A DNA stretch of 64,000 nucleotides from Sweltsa coloradensis (GCA_024449915.1 JAMZAV010000006.1:1426001-1490000); one strand, 5' to 3'; counted from the stretch's first letter, positions 50,722 through 62,195 are shown. Numbers and translations: made by a program. The notes: generated by a model not told the origin, from the letters alone.

Positions 50722-50784
50722 TTTAGTGTACCTTGTGTCTTGTATCTCTGTTTACAGGTGACGTAGTGCTTCGCACCCTGCCCC
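50722..50784 (+). pseudogene. Partial duplicate of an LSD1 splice acceptor and exon start
   Basis: This segment copies 50820-50882, 98 bp downstream. It includes the polypyrimidine stretch, a TTTACAG acceptor, and the first 26 or so bases of the exon, reading GDVVLRTLP against GDVVLCTLP in the true exon. It then ends abruptly. The offset is not a multiple of three. Use of this acceptor with read-through into the real exon would shift the frame and reach TGA within about 36 codons. Confidence 0.85.
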
Positions 50785-50855
50785 ACATACGTTTCACATT
50801 CTACTATTTTCTTTACACATTTAGTGTACCTTGCATCTTGTATCTCTGTCTCCAG

Positions 50856-51019
50856 GTGACGTTGTACTTTGCACCCTGCCCCTGGGCGTCCTGAAGCAAG
50901 CCACCGCACCCGCCACCCCATCGTCAACGGTTGCAAACAACACTGTCCAGTTTGTCCCACCTCTGCCAGAATGGAAGACAGCAGCCATTCAGCGTCTTGG
51001 ATTTGGCAATCTCAACAAG
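50856..51019 (+). CDS. KDM1A: KDM1A/LSD1 exon 2 of 5 in the window
   Basis: The exon lies between CTCCAG and AAG|GTAATG. It enters in phase 1 and leaves in phase 0. It encodes (G)[14 protein letters not shown] and then [20 protein letters not shown] up to GNLNK, part of the amine-oxidase fold that contacts FAD and substrate. The final Lys codon (51017-51019) matches human Lys661, which hydrogen-bonds the water near the flavin and is essential for demethylation. Between GVLKQ and VQFVPP there is an insertion ([15 protein letters not shown]) about 11 residues longer than in human LSD1, in a surface loop that is known to vary. The 5' end of this exon and its acceptor are partly duplicated 98 bp upstream. 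Confidence 0.98.
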
Positions 51020-52306
51020 GTAATGATTATATTTATAAAATTACTTTTGCATTTATGTGGCCTTATTTTGATGATCTGTCCTATCATACTCAATGATACT
51101 ATCAAAATGCTTTCTATTTAGACATACACCTTTTTGTAGTTGATAAAATTTGTATGTTGGCTGAAAAATAACAGAATGACATTACGCGTTTCATTAATTA
51201 ATCAGAAATATCATGCACATAGCATGCATGTCAGCCATCAAAGTTGTAATACCCTGATTATGGACTGAAAGTTTTATCACATCTCCCAAAGTTTCATACA
51301 CAAAGATTTTAAGCCTTCTAATATTGTATGCATGCCAGGTGGTTTTACGTTTAATAGCCCACTCTTTTCTATTATTTCCATTGTATTGTTGTATGGTTAT
51401 AAAGCGCACCCCCTGGAGCTGCAAGTTCTCGCCTTGTCAGAGTAGCTTGCCATAAATCGCTCACCATCGTTTAAGTAGTTAATGATCTTAATGCATTCAT
51501 TCGGTTTATTACGCATGCAGTACGCAACCCTTCACTACTTAACGTGTGTGCGAACTGTCGACTTCTTCTGTTTGTGTCTGTGGCAGTTTATTCGTTACTC
51601 ACAGATGGGGGTACTTAAACAATAAGAGATTTTAGTTCGCATTGCCTTGAGATTTAATTACAAAAATTTAGAGTTACAGAAAGTACGATCAAACAGTGAA
51701 GCGTGAGAAATGGCACCGGTAACGCGCACACAGGGTACACAAGGTTTTATAGATTTGGTGAATTCCCTGCCGTAAGAAGCCACATAATGTAGGAAAATAC
51801 CAATTTTAAAATACCCCACTCACTTTATTTTGGCTTGTAGACTTTCGAAACATGAAAAGTGGTTCCGAAGTATCCTTGCTCAAATTACGACACCTATGTA
51901 TTTCAAATTGAAGTCTGCTGCTGGTTTGCCACGATTCACTGTTGATAACCAGAGCATTGGCCAAACAATGTCTAGCTCTAGATTACCACGGTTTGGCTTG
52001 AGCAGATTTATACTTATCTTTGGAGAACCATTGGTTGGGTTGTACTCAAAGTTATTGTGTATGTTTACATTGGTTATTTTGGTCTGCTTTCCTCAATTTA
52101 TACGTCATTGTTTCTTCTACCACACCATCCATGCAGAGATTGCAACATTGTCGTAATGTTCGGGGTGTACTAAATCTCTCGGCGGATAATCGGCGTTGGC
52201 TCCTTCTTGATTTTTAGATAACCTTGCGTCCTAGACCTTACACTTTACCACCGACTTCTTCGAAATATTCCTTCCTTTTCTCAAACGACATCTTCTTTTG
52301 TTGCAG
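51020..52306. other. LSD1 intron
   Basis: A 1.29-kb intron. The open frame of 108 codons at 51830-52156 shows no similarity I recognise. It has no splice or start context and is probably chance. Confidence 0.6.
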
Positions 52307-52536
52307 GTCGTCCTCTGCTTCGACCGCATCTTCTGGGACGCGAACGCCAACCTCTTCGGCCACGTGGGTAGTACCACCGCCAGCCGCGGGGAGCTCTTCC
52401 TGTTCTGGAACCTCTACCGAGCGCCGGTGCTGCTAGCGCTAGTGGCGGGCGAGGCGGCGGCCATCATGGAGAACGTCAGCGATGACGTCATCGTGGGACG
52501 CTGCATCGCCGTCCTCAAGGGGATCTTCGGCAACAG
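52307..52536 (+). CDS. KDM1A: KDM1A/LSD1 exon 3 of 5 in the window
   Basis: The exon follows TTGTTGCAG and ends AACAG|GTGAGT, with phases 0 in and 2 out. It is very GC-rich compared with its introns. The 76 whole codons read [20 protein letters not shown], then [20 protein letters not shown] and on through [20 protein letters not shown] to KGIFGN, nearly colinear with vertebrate LSD1. The FLFWNLY segment holds the equivalent of human Trp695 in the substrate-binding cavity. LALVAGEAA is a conserved core strand and helix of the amine-oxidase domain. There are no indels compared with human, so this part should be under strong constraint. Confidence 0.99.
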
Positions 52537-53285
52537 GTGAGTGGGGATCCCTCTTAGCCCTCTTAGACATACCTGTGCGGCATCCTTGCTCTTGCTGTGA
52601 GAAACTATCGATCGAGTAACCAACGATTTTTAATATAGTAATAAAGGGTCACAGAAACAAACAATTCTGGATTGCGGATTCCTCTCTATGTGCCTTTTCG
52701 CGATTCGACTAAATATTTGACAAAATAGAAGTAAAATCAGTATTTCCGTTCGGTAGGTTACGTAATCGGCATATTATGCAATAACTCTTATGCTCAAAGA
52801 TTATGGAGAACAAGGTTGATAAAGCTGTGTGAGTAACACACGCATATTAAGTAATATTCTTCGGAAAGATAACCGTTAACCTGGAGTAAAACTATCGTAA
52901 TCAAAGGATGGTATGAGTTAACGTGCAATGACCTCCTCCTCCATTCAACCCATAAACAACTTAGAAAAACCTTAACCTTAACGAAAAATATTATTCCTAT
53001 TATAAATTCGTTGTACAATAATAATTCAATTTATTTCGGAACACAATAACAGATAACGCGTGTAATTATAAATTTATAATGAAGTAAAAGAACGAAATCG
53101 GGATTACCAAATTATTTCGTAAATCGTCAATAAAGTTCTTGTACATAATATCAGTTTGTATTGCAGTGCATATGTAACTACAAACTTCCATACAGCAAAC
53201 ACAGCAAGAGTAAGATGGTGTAGTACACAACATTATTTGAGTTTAGCTCTCTCTTGATTGCAACTCTGTTCTGTTCTGCTTCCAG
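52537..53285. other. LSD1 intron
   Basis: A 749-bp AT-rich intron with a GT-AG border. Nothing else was seen. Confidence 0.7.
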
Positions 53286-53488
53286 TGCCGTACCCCAGCC
53301 CAAGGAGACGGTGGTAACCCGATGGCGCGCGGACCCGTGGAGTAAGGGCTCCTACTCCTTCGTCGCCGTCGGCTCGTCCGGGTCCGACTACGACATCCTC
53401 TCCGCGCCCGTCACCCCCGGGGACCTGTCCCCACCAGGCGTCTCCAACCCCAACGTCGTCAAGGATATTCCCAGAGTACACTTCGCCG
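53286..53488 (+). CDS. KDM1A: KDM1A/LSD1 exon 4 of 5 in the window
   Basis: The exon follows CTTCCAG and ends GCCG|GTGAGT. It completes a split Ser codon from the previous exon and leaves in phase 1. It encodes [20 protein letters not shown], then [20 protein letters not shown], then a variable Pro-rich loop ([20 protein letters not shown]) and IPRVHFAG. The Tyr of GSSGSDYD matches human Tyr761, part of the aromatic cage over the flavin. The PGDLSPPGV loop is longer than in human. Codon use is strongly GC-biased at third positions, unlike the introns. Confidence 0.99.
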
Positions 53489-54074
53489 GTGAGTTGGCAT
53501 TTTCGTGTTCACTTGTCTTTTGCAGGAACTTTCGATATATATCGATATATAAATATGTTGTTATTTGTGCAAAGAATTATAAATTTAAAAATAAATGTAT
53601 CAAAAATGTCAATCTGCTCTCAAAAACGTGTTGCTAAAGGATTGATAAGGTATAGAAAAAAACGATTTTGACGTTTTCTCACTAAAGTTTAATGACCCGG
53701 CACCTCCACCAAAAATTAAGCTTACAAACCAATATTTCAACCCATTTTTCTCAGGTATTTGCAGCGTAACATTCATTCCCTAAATATTAACATCCAGATT
53801 ACGTTTTATTTTTATTTTTTACGTTTTCAACAAAATGTTGATTTTTGTTGACTATTTTTTAAATTCCGATATGGAGTCCAAATAAGAACATCGAAAATAT
53901 TTTCTCATATCGATATCGAATCGACAATTCGATTTCTTTGCCCAGACCAAGTTTAAATTATTATTAAAGAAAAGTAATTCTATTAATCTCTGTTTTAATA
54001 TATTTATTTACACATTTTAAAAAGAATTCCAACCGTAGACCTTCCGTATCAGAATCGTGAGCCATCGATTTATT

Positions 54075-54119
<45 letters not shown>

Positions 54120-55703
54120 GTATATCCTATTCAGTTATAAAAACTGATTTACAAAGGAGGACTGACTTAGGAGCTCGTAAAACTAGTCGATGTAAGACCA
54201 ACATGTGACCTTTTGACAAATGAGAACATAGACCACAAAAATTATGTGGCACATGCAAGTGTATTTATGTATTTAATTTTTTCATAATGTGTAACTTATT
54301 TGACTTATTGTGTAATTTGTATAAATGTAAATAAATTTTAATTTTTGTTATTCTGTGTCTTTAGGCAACCTTAGTGTAAAGGCAGAGCTTTGTTTACAAA
54401 ATAAATAAAGTTGTACTACTAGCACGAAAAACATATTTAGTACAATTCCAAAATAATTATTAAGGTGAAAACATATGTTTGGGTCTACAAATACAATTCC
54501 TTGTTCTCGCGTCATCACCGCCATGGCATTCTTCCATATTCTTCTCCAATCATCACCCCAGACTCCGATTGAACGACGCCCCCCTTTGTATCGTAGATAT
54601 CTCTCTCTTTCTCTCTCTTATTAGGCGTGATAGCTTTTCGTCGTCTGTGTGTGAGAATTGCTTTTGTACGCGTAGAGGTCGGGTGAATGCATGCATGCGT
54701 ACAAAAGACTAGGCGTGAATTAACATATGTCACTGGCTGAGAATCCTGCGTCTTACTCTTGTGTGGGTCTTGAGTCTTGATGTGCGTGTGTTGTGGGGGG
54801 CGGGGGACTCTAGAATGCTCAGATCGTATGCCAAGAGGGACAGGTCTATTATCGCAGAATGAGGGAAGTTTACAGAAATTGATCTCTTAGGAAACGAACC
54901 CACGTTCTAAGGAGCCATGCGGCTTCCATCTTCCCCCAACTATACCCCTTTATACGGTACCGTATTGATAAGCACCCTGACGAAAGTTACACTCATATAG
55001 ATATATTTCACGATTCTTTGTACGTATAGGGTTGCAAACGTGCATGGATCTTCAAAATCAATTATGACTGTAAACGTTATCCCCATGTTAATAAATGGCC
55101 GGGTAGGGAGTGTATAGTGTATATGCACAAAATAAAGGTCAAGTTAGCATATTCTTGACATTTAGGACTAAAAAAAGTAAGACTTTATTTGAGTTTACAT
55201 TTTGCCTCGGTGCTCTTTAACTTAGTACAAAACAAAATACAAAAATAAGAAAAGAATATAAAAGTGACTTAGAGATAAAATAATTAATAGACATACTGCA
55301 TTAGGTCAGTCAATGTCGGGCATACGAATACTTATAAAAATAAAATTTGTGAATGGAATGTATTTCTTAAATATGCAGTCATGAGAAAGGATATTTTAAA
55401 AGAGAATAAAATTAATTGTTGCGAAATGATTTAGAGGGAATGTCCCAGGGCTGTTTTACAGAAATCAATCAATTATGAATTGCATTTCTTTTGTCACGTG
55501 AACGTTTTTTTTGTTTTTTTTTTAAACTAAAAGTTTGTTATTCTAATGACAATTGTAAATTGTTATGAAACGAAGGCACTGTTAGAAGATAAAGAAAGTT
55601 GGCTTGCCTGGAAGACTGATGATGGATGCTGAAAGAAGCAACATATCCCATGTCTAGAGTATACTCCTCACACCGTAATATAAACGCACACATGAGCATA
55701 ATA
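53489..55703. other. LSD1 last intron, 5' part
   Basis: The beginning of a 9.58-kb intron. It contains ACCCGGCACCTCCACCAAA at 53695 and the retroposon tail described at 54068. A CT-rich simple tract is near 54601-54620. No exon was seen. Confidence 0.55.
54068..54160 (-). repeat. Retroposon 3' tail with long (TAAA)n
   Basis: The minus-strand tail CCTCCTTTGTAAATCAGTTT with an AGGATATACG block ends in about a dozen TAAA units (54068-54116). It is the same family as 25605 and 31021. Confidence 0.7.
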
Positions 55704-57085
55704 ATCCTGTCAAATAAGAATTTTTGGAGGAAAAAATTGCGATGTCGCTGAATTTTTGCAGAGATCTTCCTTAAATGATACTTATCAACATACTAAAACT
55801 CCCCTACAATTGGACTGGAGCTTCGGCCGCCATATTGGAAAATGGCGGCCAAAAAGTGTTTGTTATTGAATATCTCCAAATTTGTTTGAGATAGACAAAA
55901 TATCTCAATGGCAGAAATATTCCCCATTTATTTCCCTACAAAACAGGGGTCCTCTATAATTTTGGTAGGGGCAACGGTTACGTCACAAAATCGTGGTTTA
56001 TATGTTGCTTATTGAAGTACCAGCTTATTTCCAAATTTTCACGCCCAGCATCAAATAATGCCCGGTAAATCCGTAAGAAATCGATTTAAATACAAAAGGA
56101 CTTTTGTACGGGGTTCATGAAAGCTTCCATTAGTATTTTAAAAAATCAGTTCTGCGGAATCGGATTTTGCATTTACCCGGAATTTGGGTTTTTCCATTGT
56201 TGGCATTTCCTAAAAAATGCCATATTTTACTGTCCATTATTAAGCACTAAATAGCATTGGAGGAAAAATTCTTTCTACGCACATTGAAATGACTTAAATA
56301 ATGATCCGATTACAACCAAAGTTTAAATCCAATATTGCTGCTAATTCCTAATATTCACAATATGAATACTGTTTTCGTGCTGTTTTTACACTCTTTTTGT
56401 TACATAATTCACTTTGATGTTGTGGATATTAGGAATTAGCAGCCATATTGGATTTAAACTTTGGTTGTAATCGGATCATTATTTCAGTCATTTCAATGTG
56501 CGTAGAAAGAATTTTTCCTCCAATGCTATTTAGTGCTTAATAATGGACAGTCAAAAAGGGCATTTTTTAGGAAATTCCAACAATGGAAAAACCCAAATTC
56601 CGGGTAAATGCAAAATTCTATTTTGCAGACCTGATTTTTTAAAATACTAATGGAAGCTTTCATGAACCCCGTACAAAAGTCCTTTTGTATTTAAATCGAT
56701 TTCTTACGGATTTACTGGACATTGTTTGATGCTGGGCGTGAAAATTTGTAAATAAGCTGGTACTCCAATGAGCAACATTTAAACCACGAATTTGTGACGT
56801 AACCGTTGCCCCTACCAAAACTATAGAAGACATCTGTTTTGTAGGGAATTTAATGGGGATTATTTTTACCATTGAGATATTTTGTCTATCTCAAACCAAT
56901 TTGGAGATATTCGATAACAAACACCTTTTGGCCGCCATTTTCCAATATGGCGGCCGAAGCTCCAGTCCGATTGTAGGGGAGTTTTAGTATGTTGTTTAGT
57001 ATTATATAAGGAAGGTCTCTGCAAAAATTCAGCGACATCGCAATTTTTTCCTCTAAGCGTCAATATACGATCTATTTGACAGGAT
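55704..57085 (-). mobile_element. 1382-bp foldback element, copy 2, in LSD1 intron
   Basis: TA duplications flank it (55702-55703 and 57086-57087), and the ends are ATCCTGTCAAATA and TATTTGACAGGAT. The asymmetric segments are in inverse orientation to copy 1. The block ATCGTATATTGACG sits at the left end in copy 1, and its complement sits at the right end here. The central loop around CTGTTTTCGTGCTGTTTTTA is likewise inverted. The length is identical to copy 1. Arms carry the same AATGGCGGCC motifs. There is no transposase. The intron transcript of LSD1 would contain a hairpin with arms of about 670 bp. Confidence 0.9.
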
Positions 57086-58842
57086 TATAATGGCGATGTG
57101 CCCCTAGGAATACGTCCTCGCCTCAAAGCTCGTACAAAGGAGCAGTGCGCGACTCACCTCGTGTCTCTTACTTGATGAATAATATCTCCTTTGCTTTTGT
57201 GTTGCACACACGTCCTTACCTGCATCACCAATTAATACTCCGACAAAATCGATTTGCAGAGGTAATGACTCACCTGTGTATGCAACTGTCACTGTTATTT
57301 ATTAGTTATGCACTCATATAAATTATCTTGTCTACGATCTTTTAAGTGTCTGTTAAATACAGCTGAATTTGGTTATTAATTGTTAAGTTGTGCTTGAATA
57401 TAGACAGACTTTACATGTGCCTTTTTTTTAATATTACACAATGAATAACAATTCTAACTTACGACCCCAGGAAATAAAAAAGTATACATTCTGAAAATTT
57501 AATGGATCGTTCTTCCACGGCATGTTTTGTACGATTTTTACACACATACGTGATTGTTTTTAGCAAAACTCTTCCCTGTCGAATGAGAATGCATTGAAAT
57601 AGAAACAGTGAGCGTTAGAGGGAGTGGTGTTGCACGGTGACGATGCGGCGCCGGTTTGAATCGTAAGCTATTCCAATGAGCGTGAGTTCAAATCCGTCAG
57701 TAGACATGTGCTTTTGGTCCTCAAACAAATACTAAACAAATTCGTATTTAGGGTCTACCCACTCAGTCATATAACTGCATAGCACAACTCTGCAATGCTG
57801 TCCACCAAAATACTCTTATTTTCGAACAATACTGATCGTCAAGCCTAGATGATATGAATATGTGCTGAGAAAATCGTAATTGTAAAAATTATATTAATTT
57901 TGTTACCTGATAAGTCCCACACTGAAATTATGCCCCACATTGGCAAACCGTCTCTCAATAATTGTCCCCAAAGAAGTGAATTGGTTTTGTGAGTTTTTAT
58001 GTTTTTTGTACAAAAACAAAATTTATGCTTCTTTTATTGAATCAAAATACATTTATCATGCTTGTTATTTCCATCTATTCCGCACTTGGTTGCTAGTAGG
58101 TTATGTATGTTGAACAGGAAAATAACTTTAAAATATTGGGTAGGGGGTATGGGCAGAACCCCACCCCCGTAAAATTTCCTTATAGCTTCAACTGAGTAGT
58201 CCTCTGATTAGTATATTATATTTTTAATTATGCTTTAAATTTTTTTACGGGAAAGCTGCCCAACTACAATTTCATACCCCTCTTCAGGTGACCAGTTAGG
58301 TATATCGTGTTAAGCAGTCTTACACAAGTCCCCCAAGAATTTTGGAAAGTTTATTGTCAGAAACGAAAATAAGACAAAATTTCCATACTCTTCAAAAATA
58401 GAAACAATTAATTTAATTTCTCGTAAGGAAACCTGCCCAGGCACAATTCTCGTCCCTGATAAGTAGGAAATCTTTTTCGAATTTGGGCGGGGTGGGGGTG
58501 GGGGTGGGGGAAATGGGGAATGAATGAGCTGATGAGCTTTTTTTCTTGTGCGTCATTCCAACTAGCCAAAGTCAGTACATCCTAGAATTAGATACACAAA
58601 GATACCGACTGCTACTACTTTTTCAGTTCTAGCCGGTGTTAGGAGGCCACGGGTTGTAGTAGGGAGGATTCCCCCCTTCCAACCCCTACTACCTTTCTAC
58701 ACGCCTGGTCTTAACTAAGTATTTGGGGTTAGGTTAGTTGTGAAGGAAATGCCCAAGAGCTGATTGACAGGACTCTATTCCAGCCTAGATTGTTGCCGGT
58801 GGCGGGAATCGAGCCTACGACCTTCTGAAATAGACTTTCACT
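57086..58842. other. LSD1 intron with retroposon remnants and G-rich tract
   Basis: A tRNA-like patch (GAGTTCAAATCC, 57686-57700) is followed by a minus-strand GGGTCTACCCACTCAGTCAT tail at 57749. The G-rich tract at 58484 is described separately. No exon was seen. Confidence 0.5.
58484..58519 (+). other. G-quadruplex candidate
   Basis: Several G runs of three to five separated by single T or short spacers (GGGGTGGGGGTGGGGGTGGG within the tract) on the coding strand of the LSD1 intron. The sequence fits the G3+N1-7 rule with more than four runs. Confidence 0.7.
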
Positions 58843-58948
58843 TGTCACGCATGAGCCACCCCTGTCTGCCTGACTACAGTTTGTCTCATCTTAACTGTCA
58901 CGCACGAGCCACCCCTGTCTGCCTGACTACAGTTTAACTCATCTTAAC
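58843..58948 (+). repeat. 53-bp direct repeat, two units
   Basis: TGTCACGCATGAGCCACCCC at 58843 and TGTCACGCACGAGCCACCCC at 58896, each followed by CTGCCTGACTACAGTTT and CTCATCTTAACT. The second unit overlaps the left end of the foldback at 58918. Confidence 0.9.
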
Positions 58949-60166
58949 TAGAGCCCGGCGTTTTAGGGTTCAAAGAAACTAGGATGTCGCCTGCTCTATT
59001 TTGAAAGGTTGTAAACCCGTCCGAATTTTATGGGAATGATGGGCCTCTCCTCTCAGTAATAACAGAGTCAATAAAGAAGTTTCCTCTTTGGGGAGGTCCC
59101 CTTACTCCCAAGTCAAAACGGAATCTAACGTCCTGCGCGCTTAGAGCGGCTCCAATGTGAAACTAATAAAAGCACTGCACGCTAAATACGGTCAGTAGAT
59201 TATCGATGTGCAGTGACGCTGAAATCAACAAACAACAGAAAAAACGTCAAACTTCAATTTTATTTCAATCATATTAGCCCTGGGCCCTAGTCTTTTAAAA
59301 CGATTTACTTTTGATTTATTATTGTACTATAAAGTGTTGCGCAGGCGTTACTGACATTTTCGTGCGAAATAATTTGAGATATGCCTTGTTCAAGCCTAAC
59401 GGACGTAAGTGTAGCCTAGGCCCAAGGCCACAATACAGTTTTCAGACGTAAGTACGCCCTTGGCATTCAAATCGAAACATTAAGCAATCCTGATTGTCGG
59501 CCTAGGTCCTAGGCTTAGGTCTACTACATCAGAAATATCCTCATCAATAAAGAGAGTTTGCTTTATGCGAAAACATTCGACAACATTCGATCGTATTTAA
59601 TATTTTGACGTTTCCGCCATTTGTCATCATCGACTGTTAACTACTAGTAGAAAAGTGACGTAGTTTTATTGAAGTAGTTCCATCAATCGTCACACAGAGT
59701 CGCGCGGAATGTTAGATTCCCAACGCCAAAAACCGACTTTTTATTTAACCCAGGGCGGTATAGGGAGTTGGAGGACCTCCCCAACGGGGAAACTTCTTTA
59801 TCGACTCTGGTAATAACAAAGGATCATCACATGCGATGCAAGTTGGTTGCAACCTACCGAGTATCGAAAACCATTTGTATGTAGGCCTGGGTTTAGTGGT
59901 TTACTCTTCTTGCTGCGCCTACATTACTATAATGCCGCGCAAGATCAACGTTTCAATTAGGCCTACACTCGCTCCATCAATATCATACCCATACAGGATA
60001 TAGGGCCAAGGTCGCACCAGATGTGACTGTACTTAACTGGTCTGCGGAGTCCACTTCAGCTGTCAAACTGTGATACGTTTACAACGTGACCACCACAGCC
60101 TGCGCTCTTTGAACCCACAAAACGCCGGGCTCTAGTTAAGATGAGACAAACTGTAGTATGTCTGTC
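58918..60166 (+). mobile_element. Imperfect foldback element of about 1.25 kb in LSD1 intron
   Basis: The left CATCTTAACTAGAGCCCGGC and GTTCAAAGA are mirrored by GCCGGGCTCTAGTTAAGATG and TCTTTGAAC near 60110-60143. Further in, AGAGTCAATAAAGAAGTTTC with GGGGAGGTCC (59064-59102) mirrors GGACCTCCCC with AAACTTCTTTATCGACTCT (59772-59810). The ends are not sharply defined. I found no coding frame. The class is unknown. Confidence 0.7.
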
Positions 60167-62195
60167 TCGTTGTAATGGTGCCTGAGTGATAAGAGGCTCT
60201 GCCCGGTAACGTGTAGGATGTATTCTTCAGTGTCCAAGCCCCCTAGATCCGGATGACCGGGGTTTCCTGTCCGCTACAATGGACGATAGTAAAACACAAT
60301 GTCCGGCCTTTGCATCACGGGATACCAAATAATGGTCATCAAGACGTAGAATAATTTCCTTTTCCGTTCTTGAGTGTGAATTGTCGGTTCGTTTGGTTGT
60401 CATTGGTCAGTTGGAGTGACCAATGACGGAACTCTTTTGTTGTGTTGTCAGTGATAAAAATATATTTTATGCAAATATCCTTCTTTCTCGACCATCTTGG
60501 TCGCATACGTCTCTAAAATTACATGACTATTAAATAAGGTTGTAAAAATGTAGCTCAATAATAAAAAAACATAATATTTCAAAGTTTTGGATCTGTCATA
60601 AGTTCCAAAACATCAATAATAACGTCAGCGTTTAATAAGTTTTAGACAATTCGTAATTGTAAGTAAGAGGTGTACATTTTATTTTGTTATAATCAATTAC
60701 GCAAAGTTTGGTGCATATATCTCAGTCATTTCTCACTGAAGGACGTCGATACTGTCAATCAACCGTCAATTGCCTATCCCAAACCCATATTATGTGTGAT
60801 GTTTCAAAGTCCGGGCACACATCTTTTGCAATGAGTATGATAAAAATACTTTTTCTACTATAAGCAATCACAAAACTAAAAAGTCGGCAATTAGTTGATC
60901 GGTAAAAATGGCTTACACATGTTCTTTTACGAAGTTCAAAATAATATCAAACTGAAGCAGTGGTTTGTTATTTCGCGCCTACTCAAAAACAAAATCTTCA
61001 GTCCATTAATTCTGGTTTTTAGGTTGAACTGCCTAAATTGAGTCTCTTTTTATGGTTATTTCAGAAAATGTTTTAATCTCAAACGAATCTCTTGAAAAAC
61101 GTGTTAAAATTATCCCCTTTCAACTGGAAATCGAGATTTTGATTGGCTTCACTTAGCGCCATGACACGCGAACGTTCTTAATACCTCGATGATTTAAGGT
61201 TGGGCAGATAGATTCTAGCATTAGCATGTTCGTAAAACATGAAAGAAAGATCTATCTTTTAAATCTGATCTGCAATTATGTTCTTTAAAAAAAGGTGTGA
61301 ATTAGCAAATGCACGGTGGTCATAAAAAATCCCTTTCATCTATTGATTGTAACACGCGGCCCTAGAAAACACCTGGCTTTATAGTTTAATAGGCCACCAA
61401 TTTACAAATTAAAGGTGTCTTCATAAGTAGCTATAGTCATATTACTTAACTAAGTCCGAACAAAAGCGACTTCATTGCATCAGGATGAAGTGTGCCTCTT
61501 TGGTCGAGTAGGTTAATTTAATAAGAACTCGTAGATCCAACGTGTAGAACCCAGGTTTTGCTGGGTTTTTATGCTTCTAATGTTGCGTTCATCCATCATT
61601 ATGATGGTAACAGAGCCGTCCTTGCAACTATTGGCTCATAGTAAATAAGAATTAGGCCTCTTGTAGCCTACTGAAAATCAGTTAAGGTGACTAAGTAGGT
61701 AGACAATAAACACATAATTATTTTATTACTTTTATGTATTATTTTAAAACATGAATAATGATTTCACTAACTGAATTATTACGTGATTGGATTGATTCTG
61801 TGAGAGTTCATTCTAAGCCATCTTATTAAATGGTTGGTCTAATCCGGAGAGAAAGTGTTCGTTAGGCCGATGGTAAAGTAGGGTCGATCATAATTTGAAT
61901 GACATTTCTGTAAAACAAAGCGAGAAATCAATTTTGTATGTCAAAACTATATTCAAAATTATAATTGAAACTAGTTGTGAATGATAACACAGTAGTTGTT
62001 GTGTGGATATTATAGTTATAGTTTTTGTATGTTCAGACTAGATTTCTATCCACTTAATTTGTGATATATTAATTATTTCACATCCGTTTCTTTTTTTTAT
62101 TGTTTATTGTTTATTTATTGTTTATAGGTTATGGAGTGTAAAGAGGAAGCGGAAACAAAATTGTTTTCATCAGATTAAAATAAACTTGTTTCTTT
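60167..62195. other. LSD1 intron, gene-free
   Basis: AT-rich. A retroposon tail ACTGAAAATCAGTTAAGGTG with AAGTAGGTAGAC lies at 61667-61710, behind a weak tRNA-like head near 61490. No exon was seen. Confidence 0.5.

Noticed and set aside
51830..52156. 108-codon frame in LSD1 intron
   Set aside because: It lies just upstream of a verified exon in another frame. No similarity and no start context.
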